Below, piece by piece: positions 25,854-33,985 of a stretch of 64,000 nt of DNA (position 1 is the first letter of the stretch; each line of letters begins with the position of its first letter). Origin of the DNA: an uncultured Vampirovibrio sp. (lineage in GTDB: Bacteria; Cyanobacteriota; Vampirovibrionia; Gastranaerophilales; Gastranaerophilaceae); assembly GCA_910577515.1 (NCBI GenBank), contig CAJTLW010000002.1:253952-317951 (forward strand). The letters are read 5' to 3'. Both the position numbers and the translations under genes were made by a program. The notes beneath the pieces are model-generated. The model was not told where the DNA came from and did not search any database. It saw nothing but the letters and a program-made list of their open reading frames with translations.

Positions 25854-26301
25854 GGCTATCTTGATGAACAAACTTTTTTGCAACATTTTCTTCAAAAAAG
25901 AAGATAAGCTTTTGCTTAAATGTTTTTGGGGTGTATATTTCAGGTTCCGGCTCGTTTATTATAACTAAAACCTCATTTTCTGCTGCCATTTTGAGGTTAT
26001 TTCTTGCAATTGATTCTACCCTTTGCATTGAATTAAAATTGTTTAATTCTTCTTTAAGTTTTTCATTCCTTTTTTGTGCTTTTAATTTTAAATCGTTTGA
26101 TTTTATAATTTTCGCTCTGTATATTACGATTTTTGAAATGTTTAAAAGCGCACTATAGCCTATTTGAAACACGCACAAAAGCAGAACAATTGTCATAAAA
26201 GAATGATAAAACTTTATTTTATTATTCTTTTTCTTTTGTTCTTTTTGAACCTTGTTTTTAAGGTTATCTTTCGCAATTGTATTTGTATGTTCAAGTGCCA
26301 T
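25834..26301 (-). CDS. FtsB/DivIC-like septum formation initiator
   Basis: A 155-aa bitopic membrane protein. A short basic cytoplasmic N-terminus is followed by one helix (about residues 33-60, SFMTIVLLLCVFQIGYSALL), then a coiled coil (about 60-100, LKAQKRNEKLKEELNN) and the motif RVESIARNNLKMAAENEVLVI, which matches the DivIC/FtsB ending (AR..L.M...E.V.V). Family members hold the divisome together between FtsL and FtsQ. A TGTAAT hexamer eight bases before the ATG and no Shine-Dalgarno again suggest a leaderless start. The last codons form a perfect 20-bp palindrome with the stop codon (25834-25853). FtsL-like identity cannot be excluded. Confidence 0.8.
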   Translation of the reverse strand: MALEHTNTIAKDNLKNKVQKEQKKKNNKIKFYHSFMTIVLLLCVFQIGYSALLNISKIVIYRAKIIKSNDLKLKAQKRNEKLKEELNNFNSMQRVESIARNNLKMAAENEVLVIINEPEPEIYTPKTFKQKLIFFFEENVAKKFVHQDSLKTGRF

Positions 26302-26326
26302 AAAAAAATATTACACTAAAATTTGA

Positions 26327-27328
26327 TTAAAAACCACTTTTGTTTTGCAGGTTTATATTTACTCTATAAACTCCCGCAGGAATGTTGTTTTCCGTGTAAA
26401 AATTATAGTCGCAAGGGTTTTTATCTATCCAGTTAAGCTGCTTTAAGATGCTTGCTGTGAAAAGAAAACGTACCTTGTTATTATCCTGTGCCATTTTTAT
26501 TAAAAGAAATTCATCAGTTTTATTATTGTATATTGATAAAAATCCGCCCGCACCTGTTTTAGATATTAAATTGGGGTTTAATTGCATAATGTGTGTATCC
26601 TGCCTTAACCCAGAAGCGTCCTTCCCACCTATAATATAGGAATTTTCCATATATGCTTTTTTTAAAAATTCATATTTGCTATCATTATAAAGTTTAAAAA
26701 ATGCTTTTGCTATGTTTAAAAAAGGTAACCCGTATACAGGCAAAGTACAGCCATCAAGCGTTTTTGGCGGATTTTCAAATTGTGATAATTCACAAATTTT
26801 ATTTAAAATAAGTTTTTGCAAAGGATGGTTAAAATCCGTGTAATTTTCTAACAGGAAGCCCGATTGCTTTGAAACGGCAAGCATCATTGAGTGTTTGGCT
26901 GAACAATTATTATGAATTGTTTCAGGCATATCTCCATTTTTTAACCCATCCGGGCTTAAAGGGGCAATTGCGGGGCATTTTAGATAATCTTTATTCAGTC
27001 CTGCTTTTTTTAAAATGGATAAAACTAAATCTGTATGCACTTTTTCGCCTGCATGAGACGCTTGCATTATAGCAATTTCTTCATCTGAATAATTGTAATA
27101 TTCTTTTGTGTTGAAATCTGCCATAATGCTTGCCTGCATCGGTTTTAAAAGGCTTCTTAAAAAGAAGGGATAGTTGTTGTGCTTGCCGCATAAAATATCC
27201 TCAAAGATGCTGCCATCTGTCTTTCTTTTAAATAAAGATGCAATGCCATAAAACCTCTGGTCGATAAAATCCCCGCGCGCTAAATCAACGGCGGGGAAAT
27301 AAATTGGTGTATCCATCTTAAAATCCAT
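26327..27328 (-). CDS. L-asparaginase II family protein
   Basis: A 333-aa protein of the asparaginase II family (thermolabile type known from Rhizobium etli AnsA), unrelated to the classical bacterial enzymes. Family features: the RSLLKPMQA block early on, MQASHAGEKVH, NNCSAKHSMML (equivalent of the SGKHA motif) and LDGCTLPVYGLPF (equivalent of DGCGxP). It would hydrolyse asparagine to aspartate and ammonia in the cytoplasm. The start (ATG 27328) lies one base after the stop of the upstream 250-aa protein gene, so translation is coupled; MDTPIYF at 27316 is an alternative. Substitutions in the conserved blocks (CSAKH for CSGKH) may change activity. Confidence 0.85.
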   Translation of the reverse strand: MDFKMDTPIYFPAVDLARGDFIDQRFYGIASLFKRKTDGSIFEDILCGKHNNYPFFLRSLLKPMQASIMADFNTKEYYNYSDEEIAIMQASHAGEKVHTDLVLSILKKAGLNKDYLKCPAIAPLSPDGLKNGDMPETIHNNCSAKHSMMLAVSKQSGFLLENYTDFNHPLQKLILNKICELSQFENPPKTLDGCTLPVYGLPFLNIAKAFFKLYNDSKYEFLKKAYMENSYIIGGKDASGLRQDTHIMQLNPNLISKTGAGGFLSIYNNKTDEFLLIKMAQDNNKVRFLFTASILKQLNWIDKNPCDYNFYTENNIPAGVYRVNINLQNKSGF

Positions 27329-27329
27329 C

Positions 27330-28082
27330 CTACTCTTGAATATTTAAGATTTTTCTTAATCTGTTTTTCAAAATTTTATTTTCCTGATCAAGCTTTTTCA
27401 TTTGTCTTTGCATATTTGCATAGATTTTTTGCTGGTCAGAAGGGTTTTCAGCTTTAATGAAAGATAAGCCCATGCCCATAATGAATCTTTTTCTTGACTC
27501 TTCTTTAAATGCAAGTAAAACCTTAACATCTTTTTCTGTAATATAACCTAAAGAAATCATACAATCGGCAATTTTTATGCTTTCGCCGCGTTTTTGTCTT
27601 TCTTTTTGTTCTCTGATTGATTTTTCAAGCTGTGTAATGTCAATTTTTCCAAGCTTTTTCAAAACTTCACCGGTTCTGATTTTTCCTGCTAAAAATTGTG
27701 AAATTGCATAAGTTTTTTCTGATTCGGGTAAATTGATAAGTTCAAGTTCAACACTTCTAACCAAAACCTTTGAAGTTTCAGCCATAGTCCAGTAATTGGA
27801 AAGTGTTATTTCAAATAAATCATTTTCATGAGCGCAATTTGAAAGGAAAATATAGAAGTTTTCAGGCAGCCCCAACTCTCTTTTTTCAAGCTCTCTTTTG
27901 CCTTTAAAAGTAAGTTCTGGAATATAATGCTGCATAAGGTTTTCAGGATTTAACAAATCCAAAAAATCAGCCAATTCTTCTCTTAATTTTTCCTTTGTTT
28001 TAAGATAAATCACTTGTTTTACCCACAATGGCAAAACGTAAATATTATTTAAAAATAATTCTGAAACTCTCTGTTCGCTCAA
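27330..28082 (-). CDS. Hypothetical protein with GspE-N-like segment and coiled coil
   Basis: I do not recognise the whole protein (250 aa, soluble). A helical N-terminal region of about 130 residues (VLPLWVKQVIYLKTKEKLRE) is followed by a segment with IADCMISLGYITEKDVKVLL (about 170-190) that resembles the small helical domain at the N-terminus of type II secretion/pilus ATPases (GspE/PilB), where it reads like LGELLVEKGLIT. A C-terminal coiled coil (about 215-245, MQRQMKKLDQENKILKNRL) ends it. It begins with TTG 28082, with AAGGTAG eight or nine bases upstream. It is first in a two-gene operon with asparaginase II. A regulatory or pilus-linked role is possible. Confidence 0.7.
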   Translation of the reverse strand: MSEQRVSELFLNNIYVLPLWVKQVIYLKTKEKLREELADFLDLLNPENLMQHYIPELTFKGKRELEKRELGLPENFYIFLSNCAHENDLFEITLSNYWTMAETSKVLVRSVELELINLPESEKTYAISQFLAGKIRTGEVLKKLGKIDITQLEKSIREQKERQKRGESIKIADCMISLGYITEKDVKVLLAFKEESRKRFIMGMGLSFIKAENPSDQQKIYANMQRQMKKLDQENKILKNRLRKILNIQE

Positions 28083-28199
28083 AACTTACTACCTTATTTA
28101 AACCATGCTAACTTAATACTAACTAGATGTATTATAATAGAATTTAAATTTAAAATAAATACCTAAATTCAATAAATACATCATTTAATCTAATTATGA

Positions 28200-28205
28200 T
28201 ATAAT
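28200..28205 (+). promoter_or_regulatory. -10 box for the CDF transporter gene
   Basis: TATAAT 31 bases before ATG 28237, with AGAAGGGCG as ribosome site between. The 154-bp gap to the divergent gene at 28082 shows no other feature. Confidence 0.5.
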
Positions 28206-28236
28206 AAATACTATGTAAGAAGGGCGTTTTGACACA

Positions 28237-29208
28237 ATGAATGAGGAAAAAATAAATAAAATAAATGTTAAGAAAAAAATAGCCGCTTGTGTTTCTATTG
28301 TGTCAAATACTTCGTTAATTGTTTTAAAAATCACAGCAGGCTTAATCACTGGCAGTATTTCAATAATATCGGAAGCCCTGCATTCCCTTGCCGACCTTAT
28401 GGCCTCTTTTATTGCCTATTTTTCAATTTTAAAATCCTCTGAACCTGCAGATGACGACCACCCCTTTGGCCATGGTAAATATGAAGATTTAGCCGGCTTT
28501 ATTGAGGCTTTGCTCATCATTTTAACTGCATGTTATATTTTCTACATTGCAATAGAAAAGCTTGTTAAATTTGGTATGGATTATGAATTTGAAACAAATT
28601 TAGGTATCATAATCATGCTTATTTCAACAATTGTAAACTTTATCGTTTCAAGATATCTTTTCTATATGGCAAAAAAAAGCGATTCTATTGCACTTCAAAC
28701 TGATGCTGAACATTTAAACATGGATGTTTATTCATCTTTAGCGATTTTCTTGGGGCTATTTGCAGTAAAATTAACAGGTTTATACATTTTAGACCCTATT
28801 TTTGCAATTATTGTTGCAGGAATTATATTTAAAACCGGCGTAAATCTTACAAAGCAAGCCTCAAATAATTTGCTTGACGGTACTTTGCCTGCTTCTGAAA
28901 GAGAAACGATAAAAAATGTTTTAGAGCATTTTAAAGACAAGGGTCTAATGGGTGTAAAATCTGTGAAAACTTCTAAATCCGGCTCCAAACGGATAATTCA
29001 GCTTACTATATTTTTGCCTTGTAAATTAACTTTGCTTGATGCACATATTTTATGCGACAAGATTGAACACGCCCTTGGAGAAAATTTCATTCACTCTTCT
29101 GTTGTAATTCACGCTGAACCAAACTGCATCAGCGGAAACCGTGAAAAATGCGGACTATGCAAGGAAGAACGCTCAAAAATACAAACCTGCACGCTTAAAG
29201 CGGAGTAG
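28237..29208 (+). CDS. Cation diffusion facilitator (Zn/Fe/Mn/Co efflux)
   Basis: A 323-aa CDF transporter with six membrane helices (about residues 13-215) and a cytoplasmic C-terminal ferredoxin-like domain. Family signatures: SNTSLIVLKITAGLITGS and SEALHSLADL in helices 1-2 (metal-binding His/Asp), the DDHPFGHGKYEDLAG loop, and QTDAEHLNMD in helix 5. It exports divalent metal ions in exchange for protons. The C-terminal end carries HAEPNCISGNREKCGLCKEE, an extra His/Cys cluster (four Cys) that most short CDFs lack and which may sense metal. It is divergent from the operon at 27330-28082 and ends five bases before the XRE gene. Confidence 0.93.
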   Translation: MNEEKINKINVKKKIAACVSIVSNTSLIVLKITAGLITGSISIISEALHSLADLMASFIAYFSILKSSEPADDDHPFGHGKYEDLAGFIEALLIILTACYIFYIAIEKLVKFGMDYEFETNLGIIIMLISTIVNFIVSRYLFYMAKKSDSIALQTDAEHLNMDVYSSLAIFLGLFAVKLTGLYILDPIFAIIVAGIIFKTGVNLTKQASNNLLDGTLPASERETIKNVLEHFKDKGLMGVKSVKTSKSGSKRIIQLTIFLPCKLTLLDAHILCDKIEHALGENFIHSSVVIHAEPNCISGNREKCGLCKEERSKIQTCTLKAE

Positions 29209-29212
29209 AAAT

Positions 29213-29545
29213 TTAAAACATCTTATCTATAAAATCATTAAGGGTTCTAAGTTTATCGATATCATTTTTCATAAACTTAACCCTTTTAATGATAGAATCA
29301 AGCAGCTCTTTTTCTGTGTATTCTTCATTAAAATTAAATAAATCTTCAGGGTTAATTCCAAGAACCTCGGCAATTTTTTCAATGGTACTTGATTTGACAA
29401 AACTAATACCGGTTTCTATTTTAGACAAGTTTCTTTGCGAAATATCAATCGCCTCAGCAAATTTTTCTTGCGAGAACCCATGTATTTTTCGTAACTTTGC
29501 AATACGCAAGCCTAATAAAGTTTTTACATCCTTGTTTTTAGACAT
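29213..29545 (-). CDS. XRE-family regulator (110 aa)
   Basis: A Cro/C1-type regulator: helix-turn-helix at about residues 8-65 (GFSQEKFAEAIDISQRNLSKIE, then AEVLGINPEDLF) plus a charged helical tail. It shares size and layout with the XRE protein at 279-608. The frame is open to a TTG at 29569, but ATG 29545 is preceded by AGAAGAAAG. Upstream lie four copies of TTAGTA/TACTAA (29570-29588, 29648-29653, 29677-29682) that cover both its own -10 (TATACT on the minus strand, 29585-29590) and a divergent consensus promoter. It probably represses itself and a short divergent transcript; this is inference from site positions. Confidence 0.86.
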   Translation of the reverse strand: MSKNKDVKTLLGLRIAKLRKIHGFSQEKFAEAIDISQRNLSKIETGISFVKSSTIEKIAEVLGINPEDLFNFNEEYTEKELLDSIIKRVKFMKNDIDKLRTLNDFIDKMF

Positions 29546-29569
29546 TATTCTTTCTTCTAACTGGCACAA

Positions 29570-29588
29570 TACTAATGTTTATTTAGTA
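29570..29588. promoter_or_regulatory. Candidate operator TACTAA-N7-TTAGTA
   Basis: Inverted repeat overlapping the probable -10 of the XRE gene. The half-site TTAGTA recurs at 29648 and 29677 and, as TTATTAGTAT, at 3339, 12712 and 33920. Confidence 0.5.
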
Positions 29589-29634
29589 TAAAAATAAGGA
29601 TGTATTAAATCTTTATATAATGTCTTATTACATC

Positions 29635-29662
29635 TTGACAATATCATTTAGTATGCTATAAT
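29635..29662 (+). promoter_or_regulatory. Perfect consensus sigma70-type promoter
   Basis: TTGACA (29635-29640), 16-bp spacer, TATAAT (29657-29662): both hexamers match the consensus exactly, the only such pair I noticed in the window. A TTAGTA operator half-site lies in the spacer. No ORF follows on this strand; a terminator stands about 60-95 bases downstream. Confidence 0.8.
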
Positions 29663-29668
29663 TTGAAT

Positions 29669-29758
29669 ATGGGTCATTAGTATTGCGGGTATTAACAAAA
29701 TTTCAAACTAAATATAATTCAGCGCGGGCGTTTATCTCGCCCGTTTTATTAATTTTTT
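29669..29758 (+). ncRNA. Candidate small RNA (about 85-90 nt)
   Basis: The transcript expected from the consensus promoter at 29635-29662 ends at a strong rho-independent terminator: CGGGCG (29725-29730), seven-base loop, CGCCCG (29738-29743), then TTTTATTAATTTTTT. The enclosed sequence has no ORF (its only ATG is followed by TAG after two codons). On the opposite strand the hairpin has no T-run, so orientation is plus. It is divergent from an XRE gene whose putative operators overlap the promoter, a layout typical of a regulator controlling a small RNA or a very short leader. Not similar to any RNA I can name. Confidence 0.6.
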
Positions 29759-29788
29759 GGGATTTTTTACCCTTTTTGACCTTAAGAT

Positions 29789-29813
29789 GGCATGGAATTT
29801 TTTATTCCATGCC
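29789..29813. terminator. Perfect 10-bp hairpin after rlmN
   Basis: GGCATGGAAT and ATTCCATGCC flank a five-T loop. It lies 29 bases beyond the rlmN stop (minus strand). Neither side carries a strong T-run, so it may be a terminator or an mRNA 3'-end stabiliser. Confidence 0.5.
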
Positions 29814-29841
29814 TATTCTTATGCAAATTTGCAAGGTGATA

Positions 29842-30906
29842 TTACCCTTCAACCTTCCCTTTTAACTGTCCGCAGGCAGCATCAATATCCGCTCCGCGCT
29901 CAAGCCGCACAGTTACCTTTTTACCAGAAGCTTCCAAAATATATTTAAATTTCATAATATCTTTTTTATCAGGCTTCTTAAAGGCTAAATCAGTGCTTAC
30001 AGGGTTATAGGGTATTAAATTCACGTTGCATTTTAAATCTTTCATAAAATGCGCAAGTTCTGCCGCACATTCTTTTGTATCGTTTAATTTGCCTATTAAA
30101 ACATATTCTAAAGTAATTCTTTTGCCAGTTTTTTCCGTGTAAAATTTTAATGCTTTCTTTAGTTCTTCAATGTTATACCGCTTTTCAACAGGCATAATCT
30201 GCTCGCGAAGCGTGGAATTTGGCGCATGAAGAGATATTGCAAGGGTTGGCACAAGTTCTTCATTTGCTATATCATAAATTTTCGGCACAATTCCGCAGGT
30301 GGAAACCGTTATCCGCCTTATTCCAATCATCAGGCAATTATTTATAAGCTCAATTGCCCTCATAATATTTTTATAGTTGTTAAAAGGTTCTCCCTGCCCC
30401 ATAAATACAACATTTGTAACCTTTAGCCCAGTATCCCTTTGTATAGTTAAAATCTGTTCTAAAATTTCATAAGGTTCAAGGTTTCTTATTATCCCCCTTT
30501 GCCCTGTGGCGCAAAATTTGCACCCCATAGCACACCCTATTTGTGAGCTAACACACGCTGTTAAATTGGCACGATTATCAAAACGCATCAAAACACATTC
30601 AGCCGTGTTTCCATCTTTATATTCAAGCAAATATTTTAATGTGCCATCTGTGCTTATTTGTTTTGTTTTAATCTTTACATCTGTAATATATGCAATATTT
30701 GCAAGCTTTTCTCTTAAATCTTTTTTAATATCCGTCATCTCATCAAAAGATGATGCATTTTTAGTATAAAGCCAGGATAAAATCTGTGTGGCTCTGAATT
30801 TTTTCTCATCCAAGCTTTCCATTAGAGCTTCAAGCTCTGCTTTATCAAGGCCCGAAAGCCTTATTTTTTCATTTTGCCCTTGTGTATTTGTATATAGTGC
30901 TTCCAT
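29842..30906 (-). CDS. rlmN: 23S rRNA A2503/tRNA A37 C2-methyltransferase RlmN
   Basis: A radical SAM methyltransferase that methylates C2 of A2503 in 23S rRNA and A37 in some tRNAs. Visible: the N-terminal accessory domain (GLDKAELEALMESL, RATQILSWLY), the radical SAM cluster CAMGCKFCATG, GEPFNNYKNIMRAI and the second catalytic Cys in the C-terminal ADIDAACGQL. The frame is open to ATG 30924 (MLKFFIMEA), but ATG 30906 lies eight bases after a TAAAAT hexamer with no Shine-Dalgarno, so a leaderless start giving 354 aa is preferred. Divergent from trmFO, so two RNA-modification genes share a 49-bp gap. Confidence 0.95.
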   Translation of the reverse strand: MEALYTNTQGQNEKIRLSGLDKAELEALMESLDEKKFRATQILSWLYTKNASSFDEMTDIKKDLREKLANIAYITDVKIKTKQISTDGTLKYLLEYKDGNTAECVLMRFDNRANLTACVSSQIGCAMGCKFCATGQRGIIRNLEPYEILEQILTIQRDTGLKVTNVVFMGQGEPFNNYKNIMRAIELINNCLMIGIRRITVSTCGIVPKIYDIANEELVPTLAISLHAPNSTLREQIMPVEKRYNIEELKKALKFYTEKTGKRITLEYVLIGKLNDTKECAAELAHFMKDLKCNVNLIPYNPVSTDLAFKKPDKKDIMKFKYILEASGKKVTVRLERGADIDAACGQLKGKVEG

Positions 30907-30955
30907 AATGAAAAATTTTAACATAAAATAAAATGAGTATTTGAAGGAATTTTTT

Positions 30956-32317
30956 ATGAAAGAGATTAATATAATAGGCGGCGGCCTAGCGGGTTCAGAA
31001 GCCGCCTTATACCTTGCAAATAAGGGTTATAAAATAAAATTTTTTGAAATGCGCCCCAAAAAGCAGACAGGCGCCCATACAACCGGTGATTTTGCGGAAT
31101 TTGTCTGCTCAAATAGTCTTGGCAGCACTGCTTTGACTTCTGCAAGCGGATTATTAAAAAAGGAAATTGAAATTTTAGGTTCAAGCTTGATACCCCTTGC
31201 AAAAAAGCACTCCGTTCCTTCCGGGAATTCGTTATCTATAGATAGGTTTGGCTTCAGCTCTGCTGTCACGAAATTAATCAAAGAAAATGAAAACATAGAT
31301 ATTATAAATGATGAAGTTGAAAGCATTCCTGATGGCACCACCTTAATTGCAACAGGCCCGCTAACGTCAACCGCGCTTTGCAGTGATTTATGTAAAACTT
31401 TTGGTGAAGAGCATTTTAAATTTTTTGATGCAATTGCTCCGATTGTAAAAAAAGATAGTATAAATTTTGATAAGGCTTTCTTTGGAGCAAGATGGGATAA
31501 GGGTGAAGCCGATTTTATTAATTGCCCTTTTAATAAGGAAGAATACTTAAAATTTTATGAAATTTTAAGCGGGGCTGAAAAAATTGAACTCAAAGAGTTT
31601 GAAAAAGAAGTTTTTAAAGGCACCAAGGCTAAATTTTTTGAAGGCTGTATGCCGATAGAGCAAATTGCAAGCAGAGGCATAGATACACTTCGCTTCGGGC
31701 CTATGAAACCTGTAGGGCTTTTTGACAGGCGCCTTTTTAAAGAGGGTGATGAAGCAAAGTTTAAAAAGCAGCAGTTTTATGCTGTGGTTCAATTGCGGCA
31801 GGATGATAAAGAAGCAAATTTGTACAATTTAGTTGGTTTTCAGACTAATTTAAAATGGGGCGAACAAAAGCGTTTAATACAATCTATCCCCGGGCTTCAA
31901 AACGCTGAAATTGCAAGATATGGTGTAATGCACGCAAATACCTTTATAAATAGCCCCAAAATTTTAAATAAAAGCCTGCAAACCAATATGCGTCCCGATT
32001 TATTTTTTGCAGGGCAGATTACAGGAGTGGAAGGGTATACAGAAAGTATTGCAACAGGCTTATTTGCAGCAATAAATATTGAAAGATATTTAGAAAATAA
32101 ACCTTTATTAGAGCTTCAAAATGTTTCAATGCTCGGTGCTTTGCTTGACTATATTACATTTAAAGAACACAAAAATTTCCAGCCGGTTAATTCAAACTGG
32201 GGAATTGTGGCTGAAATGGAACTCCCAAAACATATAAGAAAAAACAAAGAAGAAAAAAATACCTTGTTATCAAATCGTGCAATTGATTATATTAATAATT
32301 TGAAAAATATGATATAA
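30956..32317 (+). CDS. trmFO: tRNA m5U54 methyltransferase TrmFO
   Basis: A folate- and FAD-dependent enzyme that makes ribothymidine at position 54 of tRNA using methylene-tetrahydrofolate, found mainly in Gram-positive bacteria, cyanobacteria and some others in place of TrmA. It starts with the Rossmann motif IIGGGLAGSEAALYLA, followed by FEMRPKKQTGAHTTGDFAE and VCSNSLGS (catalytic Cys region), and later CMPIEQIASRG and GQITGVEGYTES. An upstream TTG (30941) is in frame, but AAGGA at 30944-30948 fits ATG 30956 and this start gives the canonical N-terminus (453 aa). pepA follows 36 bases later, probably co-transcribed. Confidence 0.95.
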   Translation: MKEINIIGGGLAGSEAALYLANKGYKIKFFEMRPKKQTGAHTTGDFAEFVCSNSLGSTALTSASGLLKKEIEILGSSLIPLAKKHSVPSGNSLSIDRFGFSSAVTKLIKENENIDIINDEVESIPDGTTLIATGPLTSTALCSDLCKTFGEEHFKFFDAIAPIVKKDSINFDKAFFGARWDKGEADFINCPFNKEEYLKFYEILSGAEKIELKEFEKEVFKGTKAKFFEGCMPIEQIASRGIDTLRFGPMKPVGLFDRRLFKEGDEAKFKKQQFYAVVQLRQDDKEANLYNLVGFQTNLKWGEQKRLIQSIPGLQNAEIARYGVMHANTFINSPKILNKSLQTNMRPDLFFAGQITGVEGYTESIATGLFAAINIERYLENKPLLELQNVSMLGALLDYITFKEHKNFQPVNSNWGIVAEMELPKHIRKNKEEKNTLLSNRAIDYINNLKNMI

Positions 32318-32353
32318 CATATAAGTTGATAAACAAAAACGGAGTATTTAAAA

Positions 32354-33811
32354 ATGGAAATCTATGCAAAAAGTCCGAAAGAATCAAAGGCGGACGTTAT
32401 CATCACAGGCTTTTTTGAAGATGATAAAACACTGAACGATATTCAAACCGGTTTAGATGAAAAATTTAGCGGGGCAGTTTCAAAAAAAATTCTTGAAATT
32501 GAAGGCTTTAAAGGTAAATATTTAGAAACCTTTGTTCTTCCGCTTGAAGGTGTAAAAATTCTCGCTGCAGGATTAGGTAAAAAAGAAGAGTTTAACACTG
32601 ATAAAGTAAGGGAAATTGCTGCAAAAACAATTAAAACGGCTGAAAAATTAAGCAAAAATAAAATTGTTGGTTTTAATATTCAAAATAATGGACAAATGTG
32701 CTGCTGTAAAATCTCTCATAATGTGACTTTAGGTGCTATTATGGGCGAATATGATTTTGATAAATATAAAAGCAAAAAAAATGAAGAAACTATAAAAGAA
32801 GTTGAAATTTTAACGGAAAAAGTTGAAAAATTCACCCCTGAAATTGAAAAAGCAAAAATCATAGGTGAAGCTATGAATTTTACTAAAGATTTAATTTTTG
32901 AACCTGCCGAATACGCAACTCCTGTTAAAATTTCAGAAATTGCAACATCTCTTGCAAATGAAAATGGGCTTGAAATAAAAGTATTCAATAAAGATGAATT
33001 AAAAAATATGAACTTTAACGCATTCCTTGCAGTGGGTCAAGGCAGCGTTCAAGAGCCAAAATTTATACATTTAAAATACACTCCTGAAAACCCGAAGAAA
33101 AAAATTGCAATTATAGGAAAAGGCATCACGTTTGATTCGGGTGGATTGGATATTAAACCACCTGCTTCAATGCTTACTATGAAAACAGATATGTCAGGCT
33201 GTGCTTGTGTTTTAGGTGTTATGAAAGCAATTGCAAAGATTAAACCGGATGTTGAAGTACACATGTTATCAGCACTTTGTGAAAACATGCCCTCAGGTTC
33301 AAGCTATAAAGTAGGTGATGTTTTAATTGCTAAAAACGGCAAAACGATTGAAGTGGATAACACAGATGCCGAAGGCAGATTAACTCTGGCTGATGCTCTT
33401 GCTTATGCTGATGAATTAAATGTTGATGAAGTAATCGATGTTGCAACCCTTACAGGTGCTGTAATTGTAGCGCTCGGCAACACTATAACAGGTGTTATGG
33501 GCAACGATGACGAATTTATCAATGAAATTATTGAAGATGGTAAAGAAGTTGGCGAAACCCTTTGGAAAATGCCGATATTAGATGATATGCAGGATAATTT
33601 GAAATCCGATATTGCAGATATGAGAAATACAGGTTCAAGATACGCAGGCGCAAGTGTTGCAGCAAGATTTTTATCAAACTTTACCAAAGCGAAAAAATGG
33701 GCGCACCTTGATATTGCAGGAACTGCATTTTTAGATAAGCCTTATAAAGAACTTGGTAAGGGTGCAACCGCTGCAATGGTGAGAACTCTCGTAAAACATA
33801 TCACAAAATAA
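32354..33811 (+). CDS. pepA: Leucyl aminopeptidase (M17, PepA-type)
   Basis: A cytosolic hexameric zinc/manganese aminopeptidase of family M17. The N-terminal regulatory/DNA-binding-like domain (about 1-160) is followed by the catalytic domain with GKGITFDSGGLDIKP, MKTDMSGCACVLG (metal-binding Asp and Lys) and NTDAEGRLTLADALAYA (metal ligands Asp/Glu and catalytic Arg), then ATLTGA. 485 aa is normal. ACGGAG is placed 9-10 bases before the ATG. It ends with a good terminator at 33830 and is probably the second gene of the trmFO operon. Two neighbouring cysteines at residues 116-118 (MCCCK) are unusual but not in the active site. Confidence 0.95.
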   Translation: MEIYAKSPKESKADVIITGFFEDDKTLNDIQTGLDEKFSGAVSKKILEIEGFKGKYLETFVLPLEGVKILAAGLGKKEEFNTDKVREIAAKTIKTAEKLSKNKIVGFNIQNNGQMCCCKISHNVTLGAIMGEYDFDKYKSKKNEETIKEVEILTEKVEKFTPEIEKAKIIGEAMNFTKDLIFEPAEYATPVKISEIATSLANENGLEIKVFNKDELKNMNFNAFLAVGQGSVQEPKFIHLKYTPENPKKKIAIIGKGITFDSGGLDIKPPASMLTMKTDMSGCACVLGVMKAIAKIKPDVEVHMLSALCENMPSGSSYKVGDVLIAKNGKTIEVDNTDAEGRLTLADALAYADELNVDEVIDVATLTGAVIVALGNTITGVMGNDDEFINEIIEDGKEVGETLWKMPILDDMQDNLKSDIADMRNTGSRYAGASVAARFLSNFTKAKKWAHLDIAGTAFLDKPYKELGKGATAAMVRTLVKHITK

Positions 33812-33829
33812 AATCTTTATATAAAATAT

Positions 33830-33864
33830 AAAACCCGCCTTCTGTAAGAGTTTGGCGGGTTTTT
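33830..33864 (+). terminator. Rho-independent terminator after pepA
   Basis: AAAACCCGCC pairs with GGCGGGTTTTT over a loop of 14 bases. Strong stem plus T-run. Confidence 0.88.
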
Positions 33865-33911
33865 ATTAACTTTTGTAAACAAATTTAAAAGTTTTGAAAT
33901 CCAAAACCCCA

Positions 33912-33966
33912 TTTTTACTTTATTAGTATATAAGAAATATATAAAGCATATTTACTAAAGTAAAAA
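33912..33966. repeat. 11-bp inverted repeat framing a promoter region
   Basis: TTTTTACTTTA (33912-33922) and its exact complement TAAAGTAAAAA (33956-33966) bracket 33 bases containing AT-rich -10-like sequence (TATATAAG, TATATAAA). TTATTAGTAT overlaps the left arm. Ends 20 bp before the LysM/EF-hand gene. Possibly a paired operator. Confidence 0.4.
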
Positions 33967-33985
33967 AAGTGAAAGTTGGTCTTTA

